The position numbers were made by a program, and so were the translations under genes. Below, in pieces: positions 1 to 11,616 of a stretch of 64,000 nucleotides of DNA. The stretch is from Przewalskia tangutica (Eukaryota; Streptophyta; Magnoliopsida; Solanales; Solanaceae). The notes beneath the pieces were generated by a model. The model made no database searches, was not told the origin of the DNA, and saw only the letters and a list, made by a program, of their open reading frames with translations. Location of the stretch: contig CM056721.1 of the NCBI GenBank assembly GCA_029844215.1, forward strand, positions 59,623,815-59,687,814. Direction: 5' to 3'. Numbering within the stretch: position 1 is the first letter of the stretch; the number at the start of each line of letters is the position of its first letter.

Positions 1-324
1 GCCATCATCCAATCACCAAATACCAACCATCACAACAACCCTGAATGTGTCTACAACAACTCCCTAAAATTCCTTGACATAACTCTCTTTGATTCTACCT
101 GAAATGGCCATGAAACTCCCTATTATTCAGTCAATCCGAGAACCTGAAGCCCCTACTTAGGCTTTCAATTTCGGGTCAACCTGATTATAACTAACACTCG
201 ATCCACTTAAACAACATCACCCCTCCTTATATCTATCAAGATACCCTCAGCTCTTTACTTATTCCAGTATGTTTTCCCTTTAGTTTCTTTCCATTCGAGG
301 ATGAACGTTTATTTAGTTGGTATC
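1..324 (+). other. Unassigned flank with a gypsy-like 3' motif
   Basis: No coding region is supported here. At 292-312 the sequence cattcgaggatgaacgttt resembles the short inverted motif (ATTCG..CGAAT) that precedes the polypurine tract in the Tekay-type elements later in this window. This may be the last part of a gypsy internal region just before the LTR-like sequence that follows. That reading is inference; nothing upstream is available to confirm it. Confidence 0.3.
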
Positions 325-3067
325 TGATATAATGACTTATTCAATTGTTTTTTCATAACACTCCTGCTTGACCAAACAACCCTTCTCGTAGACATTTTTC
401 AGAGTTTGTGACTCATAGGGATAGGTGGCATGATTTCCTAGGTGAGTTAGATAGGTTTTAGAAGATAAACCTAAGTTTGAAGTTTTAAAAATGAAAAAAT
501 TGACCTAAAGTTGACTTTTTAGTATATTGGTTTATTTACGAGTTTCGTCACTTTTGGTAGGTATGGAATGTTATTTATGACTTAGTTAAATTGTTGGTTT
601 GCTTCCCGAGGGTTCAGTTGTGTTTTGAGTCCTTATTTGCTACTTTTTGAAATTTGGGTAAAATTAGGTAAATAGAAAAATGTATCTTAGTATCATCGAA
701 TGAGTATTCCGAGTGCACAAGAAAGTTTGTAACATCATTTACACTTGCGTATCGTATTTAGTTTGTGTTCGGGAGATCTTGGGTGAGTTTCGGGTGTTGG
801 GTGAAAGTTTATGGTTTTTGCTACTGACGTTGTTGCTGGTGTAATTATACCAGTCGATTCTGGCCACACCTGCAGAGCCTCTTCTACTAAAGTTCATCTG
901 CAGATGCGAGCCTTGAAGGATTTGGGAACGTCGCATTTGAGCAACCTTGTGCACAGATGCAAGCCGCTTCTGGGAGTTATTTCCATTTCTGCGCATCTTC
1001 GGTATTTTAAGTGGGGCCACTTCTATGGTTAATTTTCCTTATGAGCAGGATCACTGAATCAGAAATAATTAAAAGACCTCAAGTCCGAATTTATTTCTAA
1101 CATCTCACTTTTCTTAAGTCTAAGCTCGATTTGGAGAGAAATTCAAGGATTTTCATCACTCCACTCTTGGGGTAAGAATTTTACCTTATTTACAAACCTA
1201 TTTATGTTTCCCTTAATTAATCTAGGGTTGAATCATGTTTTTGGGGGTGAAGACCTAGGGTTTATGTTTCAAGTTATGAAATTTAATGTCAAGTTTTAAT
1301 CTGATACTTCATAGTATGGGTTGTTAATGATTGGGAAACCTATTGCTAAGCTTGAATTGCTAATTTAATTCCATGATGTATGAGTGAAGTTCTAGGATTT
1401 ATTCTAATTTGGGGTTTTAATTTCAAAGTGAAATTGAAGACCTAATTGGGATTAGTTGACCCTTAAACTTAAGGATATTATTAATTAGACCGTGAGTATG
1501 CTATTGGTATTAAAGTTCTAATTTTACTTTTGTGGCCTCTGGGTCATTTGGGGGGTCGAGTATTCAGTTTCTTTGAAAGGTCTTATCTTTATATATGTAT
1601 TTAGAATTATGTGTTAACGTATAATCTATTATAATAGACTACAAACATTCGAAGGCACTACTACGTAAGGGCAAGGCCTTGGCGTGGGACTAGTTCGTGG
1701 AACCTGTTCGGGTGAGAGATAGGCTACGGTTTTTTCTATTTAGACTCTGATAGATGCAGGTAGTATTTATAACCATTGAGGGTATTGGGCGTGATGGGAA
1801 TCCTACCTTAGTGACTATGATGACCACTTGGATAGGTATCTGTGTATTATGTTTTGGGGGATCATACTTGGGTTGATCCTGACTGCTGTTATGTAGGCTT
1901 GTCGCCATGTTTGATCTTATTTGTGATTGTTGATTTGAATTACCTCATCACTATATGCCTCATGATGTGAAAAGACTAATTATGTGGAATTGTGTGTTAT
2001 TGATAATATTGAGGCATGTGTTATTCATCTCCTGGACATGATTTCGTCTCATATTTCATGATTACTTGCTTTATTTACCATTGCATTCATACACTCATAT
2101 TATCCTAATATTGGAATGGAGTTGGTTATGGAATATTATTGGTCCGATGAGGCTTGGAAACAAAGATAAATGATATTATTATGAGATAATTTGGATACTT
2201 AGATGATGTGAATTGGTATGGCTCAACAAATGAGTCTGTGATTTGATGCTCTAGACAGTCTGATGAATTATTCTGATTGGTTGTGAGCGGTATATGGATT
2301 CGCAGAGTCTACCATGGGTCATAGCTACGAGGTGATTTACTGTAGCATGTGTATAGCAGGTTGTTGAGAGGTACCACTGCGTTCATGTATATCATTCATT
2401 AACATTCATACTTCTCATATGATTTGAACCTATTTGGAACTTCTATGTTGGAATGATTATGTGATGGATGATAACTTCTATGTTTCGAGATGACTTTAGT
2501 GTTGAACATAATTTTCTAGTTGAGGTGATTTATGAGATTGGACATTAACTGTTAGAACTTAAGAAATTTGTGAGTCAACTCAATTTTTATATCAGTTACA
2601 TGTTATCCGTTGTTGTCGGCCTATGATGCTTATGGGGGTACGATGTGTACTTATACTACACTTGTTGCATTCTTATTTGGATGCAGATTCAGCGCTGTCT
2701 ACCAGTGTCGGACCTCATGGCTGACGTTTGAGGCTATGAAACAGAGATTTCAGGGTGATACTGACGTTCCTCAGCAACCCTGGACTCTTAATTCTTCATT
2801 TCTGTCTTTATTTCGCTACTCTTGAGACAATCTTAGATATTTATATTTAGTATTATGTAGTAGCTCTTTACTGTCTAGACTAAATTTTGGAAAAAATTAA
2901 TAATAGATATTCAGTATTCTATTACATTTATATATTTAAGGCAAGATAATTTAATATTAATTACTTCTTTCAGCTCTCAAGTTTTTTTATGTTGTTCGGT
3001 CGGAAGTGGTTTGCCTAGCCGGGGGATAGTGTAGGTGACACTATGACTCTCGAAAAGGGTCGTGACA
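325..3067 (+). repeat. Degenerate Tekay-like LTR, solo or fragment
   Basis: The right end (3052-3067) reads into gggtcgtgaca, the 3' terminus typical of plant Tekay-type LTRs and close to the LTR ends of H, B and G in this window. The stretch before it, with a frame of short GC islands in AT-rich DNA and a candidate start tgatataatg at 325, fits an LTR of about 2.7 kb. No primer-binding site follows, and the flanks gtatc and cacag do not match, so no target duplication supports the limits. The open frames inside (for example 811-1032 and 2610-2825) have no recognisable domain and look accidental. Confidence 0.4.
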
Positions 3068-3725
3068 CACAGTGTCTTCAATTTTAATTTATTATATTAC
3101 GATTATTATTGAGTTGTACCTATAAAGCTTTCTTAGAAGCATTGTATAGGTATTATTTAAAAGACAATAGCTTCAATATTAGGAGTAACTTGGAGGTGTC
3201 ACAATTTTCTTCTTGATTGTTGTAAGAGGGATTAGAGTTAATTCCTAGGTTGCAATTATTTTGTAATATGAATTTAGCTACAGTCTGGTGATTGTAGGGT
3301 AAATCTATTAGAGGTAGAATCTTAGGTTGGAAGTGTTTGTAATCTGAATTCGGTTGATGCTCACAGTTTTAGTGATGTTTGGGTTAAATACTGCAGAGGT
3401 GTAGCTCGTGGGTTTTCACCCTTGTGAGTTGGGTGTTTTCCATATGAAAATATTATGTTGTTACTTTGTTACTCTTTATTATTCCGCAACTTAGTAGTAA
3501 GAAACAAGTAAAGTAACTTGGTTCATCACTTAGGCAAAAATCAGGCATAACTCAGTTCACCACCTCTTGTGTAATTTGGTCATGCAAAGTATAAATTGCT
3601 ATCATAGTGGATTATCTTCAAGAGACACCTTAAGAAAATATCAAGATATCTGATACACATCAATTGGACACAGTGAAGGTCAATCAATCCATAGGCCTCC
3701 ATTATTTAAATGAAGTACTACGTGT
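3068..3725. other. AT-rich stretch with retroelement-like fragments
   Basis: No gene is visible. A passage around 3400-3480 (agctcgtgggttttcaccc, then a T-rich run into ttattattccgc) resembles the end of Ty1/copia LTRs, and gttcaccacctcttgtg near 3558 resembles sequence often found just after such LTRs. I cannot delimit an element, and this rests on recall of similar plant sequence. Confidence 0.25.
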
Positions 3726-5115
3726 TGCGGTATTTCAAGATACTACGCAAGTGTACGTATCGTAATTTGTAATAATCTCGGTAAGACTGAATATCGTCCA
3801 CAGAGACTGAATTATCAATTACCAACTAACGAATCTTTGGTTTCTATTTGGCAAACGAAAATAGGTTGTGATTTCTAAACTAAGAATTTACAAAGTAAAA
3901 CAATTTCAGAAATAAATTAATAATGATAGCACACAGAGTTTAATTCAGTAATGGAGGAATTAAGGCTTCCAATCTCATCAACTATCCACTCTATCATTCA
4001 TTAATGCAAGACTAACGATTATTCTTGTTATTAAGATAGCAGGTTAACTGAGGTGTTCTATATTCCGGTTAGGACATATAAAAACTCAACCTAAGTGAGA
4101 ATTTTCTATATTTCTATGATAAATTCAATCTCATAAGAGGATTAAGATCAATAACCTACAACGCTACACAAGCAATCATGATACTCTCGTTCAAGATTAA
4201 ACCTATGTCTAATCAACTATGGCATATTCAAATCTCCCTTCTCAGTTCTCGATTTGAAATCATATAGATAATCAAAACTAATGGTCAGTTAATTCTCATT
4301 CAATAAACGCAAGTTGAATAGATCTTAATAGACAAAGAAAAACACTAGCAGTGCATTAAATCATAATAGAGTTTCAAGTTATTCAACGGAAAATCCTAAT
4401 AAAAGTAATTAGCTCATAGAGATGCTAAGAACGCTAATTAATTCAATATCCAACATGAACTGAATTAAAGTAAAGAAAAGGAAAATAACTTGAACAATTT
4501 GTGTCTCCAGTTGCTCCTTCGTCTTCAGTTTCTGGCCTCCAATATGTGATAATTCTAAAATATGCCTCCCCCAACTTATATCACGAAAACCCCCTGGAAT
4601 GGACCATTTTGCCATTGTAAAAATTAGGTTTTTTTGCAATATTACAGTCATCGGCGTCACGGTTCTGATGGTTGGGCACCGCGGATCTGACGGTTGGGCA
4701 CCGCGGCGCTGTTGTGGCAGAAACACACTCAACTCTCAGGTACAGTAGCGCCTCGGCTCTGAGGGTTGGGCATCGCGGTGCCTTCGACGGTGACTTTTTC
4801 TTCTAGCTTCTGTACGTATGGCGCCGCGACTCTCTCTTCTTGTTTCGCGGCTCTTCACCTTTTTTTATTCGGAATTTGTTTAGACTGCCTTCTGAGCTTC
4901 CCACGGCTTCTTCGACTTAGCTCTTGTGACCATATATGCATTCTTGCCCTTAATTGTCGCATATTTCATTCGAATTCGCATTATTCCTCTCTGAATCGCT
5001 AAAAACCTGAAAACACAAAACAATACACATAATATTGTACAAAACACTAAAAAGACAAACAAAATATACCCTAACAACACACTCTAAAATAGTACTAAAA
5101 TCTACCTAACAAACA
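3726..5115 (-). repeat. LTR of Athila-like element AT (3' LTR, minus strand)
   Basis: On the minus strand the segment starts TGTTTGTTAGG at 5115 and ends ATACCGCA at 3726. The minus-strand end holds the block 'cagtctctgtgga ... acacttgcgta' (about 3735-3815) that resembles the U5 end of Athila and related LTRs. Immediately outside the start, 5116-5150 reads on the minus strand as a degenerate purine tract preceded by cgaggacgagtaaagtttaa, a motif usual just upstream of the 3' LTR in this clade. The implied length is 1390 bp. The inner part (4660-4860) has a GC-rich patch with repeated ccgcgg/gcgccgcg motifs. The left flank is cgtgt; the partner LTR is not in the window, so the duplication cannot be checked. 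Confidence 0.55.
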
Positions 5116-5450
5116 TCCATAAACTTAAACTTTACTCGTCCTCGAGTAAAGAACTCTAGACACCCTAAAATGAAAAACACACAAACTCAAAAAATGAATG
5201 AAGTCAACCACAATAGATTATGCCTCGAAGATCATGAACACATACAATATCATTTTCAGGAACATTCTAGCCATCAATTTGCTATCTAGAATTTTAAGTC
5301 AGATATTCATCAAGTTTGCTTAAAGTTATTAAGGCATATGATCACTCAACCATGATTACTGACTTAAACACGTATTCAATATTAGTTTATGCACAATGAA
5401 TTCTCACCAACGATCCATCGGGCCAAAATTCTATAGGCTTGCTAACTTGC
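5116..5450 (-). other. 3' noncoding region of AT next to its polypurine tract
   Basis: Read on the minus strand this runs into the AT 3' LTR. Near 5125-5155 is the purine-rich, self-complementary stretch tttactcgaggacgagtaaa, an Athila/Tat landmark before the 3' LTR. No ORF is present. The same noncoding region resumes at 8650 once the hAT element is removed. Confidence 0.5.
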
Positions 5451-5458
5451 TACTCTCC
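5451..5458. repeat. Left target-site duplication of the hAT element
   Basis: tactctcc here matches tactttcc at 8642-8649 in 7 of 8 bases. Eight bp is the duplication length of the hAT superfamily. Confidence 0.65.
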
Positions 5459-8400
5459 ATTATACCTGTCTACCGGTTAACCGGACCGATCCGGTCCGGT
5501 AACGCAAAAAAATTAAAAACAAATGTTGTTGGTCCAACGGTATTGTTACTGTTGGGGCCTGGGGGGGCAACGGTCCTTTGATCGTTTTTTGGCAATTTTT
5601 TTTGTTTATTATTCTTTATTAATTACATATTTACCCTTTAAAAAATCTATAAATACTCTATATTCTTCTCATTTTTATCACACAATTATTTCTACAATTC
5701 TCTCAATTCTCATACTCTCTTAATTCTCTCTATTATCAATTCTCAAGTTATTATTATTATTATTAATTTTCAAAGTAGCAAGACGCAAGACTTTGAGCTT
5801 CGACTTTCAATTGAATTCTGAATCCCGAAGTTTGGTACACTCATTTCATTTTCTAATTATTTTATTAAATTGTCATATTTATTTGTTGATTATTTAAATT
5901 AAATATTTTATAATGGATATGCTAAAGAGAATGGGTAAAGGTAAATCTATTTCAAGGGGTAAAAAAATTACTTCATCGTCTAATCAAAATATAGATTATG
6001 ATCAAATGCAAGAAGATTTTGGAATAGAAGATAATGAATATGATAATATTCATATAGATAATATTGTTGAAACTGAAACTCCTACACCTACTAGTGTGCA
6101 TTTTGTCAATGTTAGTACTGCTTGTGGTACTGGTAGACCTCCTTTATCAGAAGTGGTGAGTATGAGAAAAAGGAGTAAAGTGTGGAACTTTTATGATAGA
6201 ATTGAGGGCACTGATAAAGTTAGATGTAATATTTATGGGAAAACTTATAAACATAAGAGAGGGGTGGTGACGGGGGGACGGTCACTATAGGTAGGCATGT
6301 AGTGAATGATCATCTGACACACTGGTTTTCTGTCTCTAATTTAGAAGTCGGTCAACTACAAATTAATCCATTAATGGGGGGCTTGTTAAGTACGATCCAA
6401 AGAAGGATCGCATTGAATTAGCAAAAATGATTGTCGAAGGTTGTTTACCTTTTCTTTTGTTTCTTCTTCATATTTAATTACATATATTCAAAGATTATAT
6501 AATCTTTTATTTAAAGGTGTTCCTCGTACTACTTGTAGATTCGATATTTTTAGACTTTATACTGATTATGTTATTTATTTGCAATATTTGTTCGCTAACC
6601 TTTCATTCCTGGTTAGTCTTACTTCAGACATTGGGCATGTTGTAAACGATTTTGATTATTTAACAATTACTTGTCATTAGATTGATGAAAATTTTAAAAT
6701 GGAAAAATGTACTACTGCTTTTCCGTATGACGAGGATCAAAGTCATACTGAAAAATATATAAGCGAAACTATTTGTGTTGTTGCAAAATGTTTTAATCTT
6801 TATAAAAAAGTACTTTGTATATCATTCGATAATGCATCTAATAATATTGTTGTTGTAGATCTTTTAAAAGAGAAATTAGAACCGTCACTTCCTGATATAT
6901 TTCATGTTTGTTGTGTTTGTCATATTTATAATTTAATTGTTAAAAGTGGTCTTGATTTATTTGCAACTGAATTATCTCTTGTCCGAAGGGCTGTTGGAGT
7001 TATTCAGGCTAATAATAAAAAAATAGAATTATAGAATTTAAAGAAAATGTAAAAAAATTAATTTTAAACAGAAATTCATGCCAGGTGAGGTTGTTACACG
7101 GTGGAATTATACTTATTTATTTTTAAAATAATGTTATAAGTATAAACACCCCATAACATATGTTTCAAATTCTCATTGTAAGAACGTGATTCATATGTTA
7201 ACCGGCGAACATTTGAAATCAATTTGAACTTTTAAAAAAATTACGTAAATTTTACACTGCTACTGTTGAATTTTCAGGATCTTATTACCCAACAGTTTGT
7301 AATGGTTTAGCTCATATAGCTGAAATTTCATATTTACTTTGGGGTTTAAAATCAAATATAAAATATAAAGCAGCAGTTACAGTTATGTTTGAAAAGTTTA
7401 AAAAATATTTTTTCCTATTCCCGATATTTATTGTATTGGTGAAGTCTTAAATCCTTCTATTAAAAAAGTAGATTGTCATAATTTAATATTTAGTTTATAT
7501 AGGTATATGGAAGTAGGTGCAACAGAAACTTCATCTTCAATTGATTACATAAATAAACTTGATAGTAATTCAACAAAATTATATGAATATTATGCTACAT
7601 TATTTGATAACAACAACTCTAATACTAATATTCCTTCTAGTTCTGCATCTGTGTCTACATCTGCAGGATTCAATGAAGACGGTGATAATGAATCTTTAGA
7701 TATTGGGAGCACTTTTACAACAGCACAAGCAACCACAAGTCGAAATTGTGATGAGATGTAATTTTATTTACAAAAGTCAACGGAGTCGAAGAAGAACTTT
7801 CAACCTTTACAATGGTGGCAGGATAACAAAAGGCAATTTCCGGTACTTACAGCTATGGCACAGAATGTTCTTAATGTGTCTATCTCAACAGTGGCTTCTG
7901 AAAGTGCATTCAGCCAAGCACGATACCAAATAGGAGACACACGTTACTCATTGAGCGGAACCACATTAAAAGTCTTATTCTGCTTAAAGGATTGGATCGG
8001 ATCAGATCAGATAGAAGAAATCAAAGATTGAAAGACGTTGAATCTCTGGAAGATGAAGAAATCGATAATATTTTGGAAAGAGGGAGCACAAGTTGCAGCG
8101 GAAGCGGGACTGGAATTAATATTTCAGATTTAGAGGCTATGGAACAATAACAATTCAATCAACTTATAAATTACGAAGAACTTGTTAAAATGATGCATAA
8201 TATATAAATAAAATTATTATTACTTCATTATGTACTCTTTTTAGCATTATGAATAATGAAAGTTCGAAAATTTACATCTTATCATTAGTTTTTATTTTAT
8301 TATTCTTTTAGTTGTTAACTTATGTCTTCTAATTTAATAAATTAATAAAAGTATAACTATAATATAAAGTATAAACTTTAAAATACAAAGTTAACTTTAA

Positions 8401-8641
8401 ATTTAAAATATAAAATCTAAAACTTTATTATATTAAATATTTAATTTGAATTTAGTTTACATTTTTGAAATTAAAAAAAAAAAATCCAGCCTGGTCCGAC
8501 TGGTTCAACCCGAATCAAGACGCCTACCGGAAATCGTAAGGAACCGTCCGTAGGCGATAGTCCGAATCCGACCGTAACGACCGAAACCGGTTCAATCCAG
8601 ACGGCCAACCGGTTAAACTGGATTGAATCGGTTGACACCTA
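5459..8641 (+). mobile_element. hAT (Ac-like) DNA transposon, degenerate
   Basis: A 3.18 kb element between an 8-bp duplication (tactctcc at 5451, tactttcc at 8642). The right end, reverse-complemented, begins taggtgtcaaccg and pairs imperfectly with tacctgtctaccgg starting at 5463; about four extra bases (atta) lie outside the left inverted repeat. Both subterminal regions (5473-5505 and 8525-8630) are crowded with accgg/ccggt motifs, comparable in placement to the subterminal transposase-binding repeats of Ac. It carries a broken transposase with BED, catalytic and dimerisation blocks. It is inserted in the 3' noncoding region of AT and is therefore younger than AT. Confidence 0.85.
5913..8150 (+). 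pseudogene. hAT transposase pseudogene
   Basis: A transposase that would excise and reinsert the element in the nucleus, now in several frames. The first ORF (5913-6290) has an acidic N-terminus, then a BED zinc-finger segment (SKVWNFYDRI ... RCNIYGKTYKHKRG) in which the second cysteine is replaced by Tyr, consistent with TGT to TAT. Around 6620-6640 the LTSDIG block carries the first catalytic Asp. ORF 6699-7034 has ISFDNASNN with the second Asp, and the C-H motif CVCHIYNLIVKSGL. The C-terminal dimerisation block lies at about 7800-7930 (LQWWQDNKRQFPVL, STVASESAFS). The reading frame ends at 8150 after a further shift. At least four frame breaks make it non-functional. The order and motifs match Ac-like hAT transposases. 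Confidence 0.88.
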
Positions 8642-8649
8642 TACTTTCC
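8642..8649. repeat. Right target-site duplication of the hAT element
   Basis: tactttcc, one mismatch from tactctcc at 5451-5458. Joining the flanks gives a continuous AT noncoding sequence. Confidence 0.65.
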
Positions 8650-9174
8650 ACTAATGTAGACAACACATGCTCAAGAATTAATAGGGTTTTTGTAGGTTAT
8701 GACGATAGGCTTAGCTACGGGTAGATGAAAGGTCATTTAGGTTCACGATTACCATAAGCATATAAATCAACCAACCAAACTTGATATTCATGGTACAAAC
8801 CAAGAATCATCCCCAATTTTTTTTTTTCTAGATTGAGAACATTCACACTTTTACATTTATATATATATACACTCCACCAAACTTATTTTTCCATGTATGT
8901 ACAATGAGAGTGTGAATTTTGTTTCCACTGAATTTCTCAATCTTTTATACTTCTATTGATATCACCCAATTTACAATACCAATTACAAACAACCCATCCT
9001 CAATCGTATACTTATATGCTCATGGTAAAATTCAAGGGAATGAGAAATTATAACGGTTTCAAATAGGCTCAGAATAGACAGCAATCAAAGAAGGATTCAT
9101 TAAATTCTACAACTCATCCTGTAGTGGTCATCCTGCATATCCACGCTATAATCTTTTTGAATTCTACACCCACG
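8650..9174 (-). other. 3' noncoding region of AT, between env-like ORF and LTR
   Basis: No ORF is supported. On the minus strand it holds aagtttggtggagtgtat (near 8868-8886), a phrase common in the 3' regions of Athila-type elements, and AT-rich runs including a T tract at 8818-8828 and an (AT)n run at 8862-8873. Confidence 0.5.
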
Positions 9175-9549
9175 TCTATTCTTAGTTCCGTCATTATAGC
9201 ATGGTCAGGAAGGGATGAAAGCAAGCAATTGGGACAGAATTAAGAGGGCATACCAACTGTACATGGTCCATTGGTATGTTGGAAAAATGTGTCGACGGGA
9301 GAAAGTGGGCACTCACAAAATACAGCCATGCTTGGGCAACTTTGTTAAATTAGCATTTATGCATGCCCCTTAGTTGCACCTGCAAATCTGTACACCTAAC
9401 ACCCGGGTACGCTACTGTCTCTTCCACTTCAGCCCAGTTAATTCTGGAGACATTTTGACTCCAACTAGCGAAGTTGTCTTCGTCGAACCCATCATCTTCA
9501 ACATCAGGGGCTCCAATTAAGGCATTAATGGCCTCTGACCCAACGGACA
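9175..9549 (-). pseudogene. AT env-like-position ORF, C-terminal part
   Basis: Continues the ORF that begins at 41048; the solo LTR H separates the two parts. Reading from 9544 on the minus strand gives VGSEAINALIGAPDVEDDGF, then a WAEVEETVAYPGVR segment, and after a frame change AQAWLYFVSAHFLPSTHFS. These match the domain annotated as 'putative plant transposon protein', common in the second ORF of Athila elements. Removing H and one target duplication joins RQVT to VGSEA in the same frame. Stops near 9200 end it early. Its function is unknown; position downstream of pol is the only reason it is called env-like. Confidence 0.7.
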
Positions 9550-9976
9550 TGTTACACCCTGTAATTCCAGGGTATTTAATTGAGAACATGTTTATGGAAA
9601 TAAGATTTGAAGGTTGGAAGGAAAGTATATTTATATTTTCTATACGGAATAATTTTGGATACTATAAATATGACGACGAGAATTAATACTTGTAGTTGAA
9701 TACTTTCCAATAGAATTATGGACTTAGTGTTAAACTATTAAGTCTTGGTATTATGTAGTATGAGGCTATCTAAAATATTGAGGAAATGGCTAAGCGTGGG
9801 AGATATTTTGTGAAGGGGAAGACAAGTGGACAAGTGGGGTTCATGGGTCCCCCTCCACTTGTGCTACATATACAAATTATATATACAAAGGCTTGCAAGA
9901 CTTTTTTGCCTTAGCTCACAAATATCTTCATCTTCCAAACTCTATTATCTCTCTTCTCATTCAAAGGTCTCGAAAA
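9550..9976 (+). repeat. Solo LTR H, left part
   Basis: Begins tgttacaccctgtaattcc, an LTR terminus related to those of B and G. The LTR is interrupted at 9976 by solo LTR A and continues at 38343. The 5 bp before it are ggaca; after the right part they are ggtca (40716-40720), a target duplication with one mismatch. Both flanks fall in the AT env-like ORF. No internal region remains, so this is a solo LTR of about 2.8 kb left by recombination between the two LTRs of a former full element. Confidence 0.8.
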
Positions 9977-10453
9977 TGTCACGACCCGACCCCGGGCCCG
10001 TGACTGGTGCCTTACCCCGGGCACCCTAGTAATACAACATCAGAGAAAATCAGCGGAAATAAAAACTTACACATGAAACAAGATATATAATAATAAAAAC
10101 AGGTTAACCAAAACGGTTACCTTCCTGTATATATACATCAAAATCGAACAGTAAATCATTTACAAACCCTGCTCACAACAGTACTACAGACCTCTAAGAA
10201 TGTAACAACAACTATGACGGGACAGGGCCCCGCCATACCCCTGAATGTACAAGTACCTACAATGACAGGGGACTATACCAAAAGATAAGCCTCCGGAGAA
10301 ACGGAGCTTCCCAAACGCTGAACTGCGATCCTATGAGCGAGGATCAACAACTGGTGTACCTCTACCTGCGGCATGAATGCAGCCACCCTAAGGAGGTCAG
10401 TACAACAGGTACCAAGTATGTGAAACTGAAAATACTATAAATGAAATCATAAC
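9977..10453 (-). repeat. Solo LTR A, left part (U5 end)
   Basis: Begins tgtcacgacccgacc, the reverse complement of the GTGACA terminus, so the LTR is on the minus strand. It is interrupted at 10453 by element B, whose target duplication ataac occurs at 10449-10453 and 34893-34897. The rest is at 34893-38342. The whole LTR is flanked by GAAAA at 9972-9976 and 38343-38347 with no internal domain, so it is a solo LTR of about 3.9 kb inserted in H. Confidence 0.85.
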
Positions 10454-11616
10454 AGTTACACCCCGTATTTCCAGAGTATGTATGTGAGGACGTACGTACA
10501 ATGGTGTAAGCCCTAATTAGGTTTAGAATGAAATTGTGAACTTTCGACGGAAAAGATTCCGAACCTTGTGAAGGAAATTTTACGTTTTTAGTATTTTAAC
10601 CGATTACGGATTTTTCCGAGAGATGAAATATTTTGGACCAATAGGAGGGCGACATGTGTCACCCCACTTAGGCCCATGTTGGACGATTTGTATGGCCAAG
10701 TGGACAAGGTCAAGTGGTCAAAGTATTGGAAGATATTTTCTTTGGGTGAGTGGGAGTAGGTGGACGTTTTTTTGGGCAAATGGGGGAGGCCTTGTGGACG
10801 GTTTTTGGGAGCCATGTGGATGGCCACATGGCTCATTGTTGTGTTGGACATATGTCCCAATGTTGTGGTGGACATATGTCCCAAGGTTGTGGTGGACACT
10901 TGGTGGAAGACTCCACTCACACAAGCTATCTAATCTACACCCTCCACTTGCTTTAATCTTGGCCCTTCATTGTTCTATAAATACCCCCCCTAGTGCAAGA
11001 CTTCTTCATCCAATAAACATTTTTTCCAAGTCTCAAAACTCCCTCCCCCTTTGAGTAGTTCTCGTTCAAAACACCTTCTCCCCCCTTCCTAGTTGTCTCG
11101 TCCGAAATCACCCCCCTTGGTAGAAAATTGTCTTCTAGTATTGTTACTATGCCAAAATACCTTAGCCTAAATCCCTTGAAATTTTCCTAAGTTACCTCTA
11201 TACTAATGCCCGGAAATACTACTTTATATCCTTTAGTCACAAAACGAAACCCTAGGGAAATCTTCATAGTTGGTTGAAGTATTAAGTAGAAGTTGTTTAG
11301 AAACTTCTAAGGGTTTCTTGGAGCTATCGGAGCGTGCAAATTAGGAGCTAAACGTTGTTCAAGATCGACATTTAAACTTGGATAATTTTGGGCTTATCGA
11401 GGTAAATAATCTTGTCCTTCTATTGTAATTGGAGATTACATAATGTAGTAGTATAGAAATGAGTATAAGATATATAGAAGGATGGTATAAAAGAAGAGAA
11501 TTGAATCAGACTTACATAGGATTTGATTTCTGATGACTTGTGTAGTTCGACGTAGGAAATGCTGCCCAATTTTCCATAGAATAGAACCTCTCGCTTAGAA
11601 TATTCTCATGAATAGT
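10454..11616 (+). repeat. 5' LTR of element B, first segment
   Basis: Nearly identical to 31656-32819, the start of the B 3' LTR. Its terminus reads agttacacccc where the 3' LTR has tgttacacccc, so the first base has apparently changed. A TATA box lies at 10976-10983. The open frames at 10588-11054 on both strands recur in the 3' LTR and come from a low-complexity, TGG/CCA-rich stretch; they are not genes. N1 interrupts the LTR at 11616. Confidence 0.88.
10976..10983 (+). promoter_or_regulatory. TATA box of B 5' LTR
   Basis: tataaata followed by a C-rich run and a conserved cttcttcatcc motif, about 520 bp from the LTR start. The same box is at 32178-32185 in the 3' LTR and at matching places in the other LTRs. 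Transcription probably starts about 30 bp downstream, leaving most of the LTR as R/U5 leader. Confidence 0.6.

Noticed and set aside
739..2825. Small ORFs in the first 3 kb (739-1020, 811-1032, 1690-1908, 2610-2825)
   Set aside because: No recognisable domain, conflicting strands over the same bases, and located in LTR-like noncoding DNA.
10588..11054. Overlapping ORFs of 110-143 aa on both strands, repeated at 31825-32220
   Set aside because: They lie in the U3/R part of the two B LTRs, are low-complexity (TGG/CCA-rich), and have no family motif. Duplication follows from the LTR pair, not from gene duplication.
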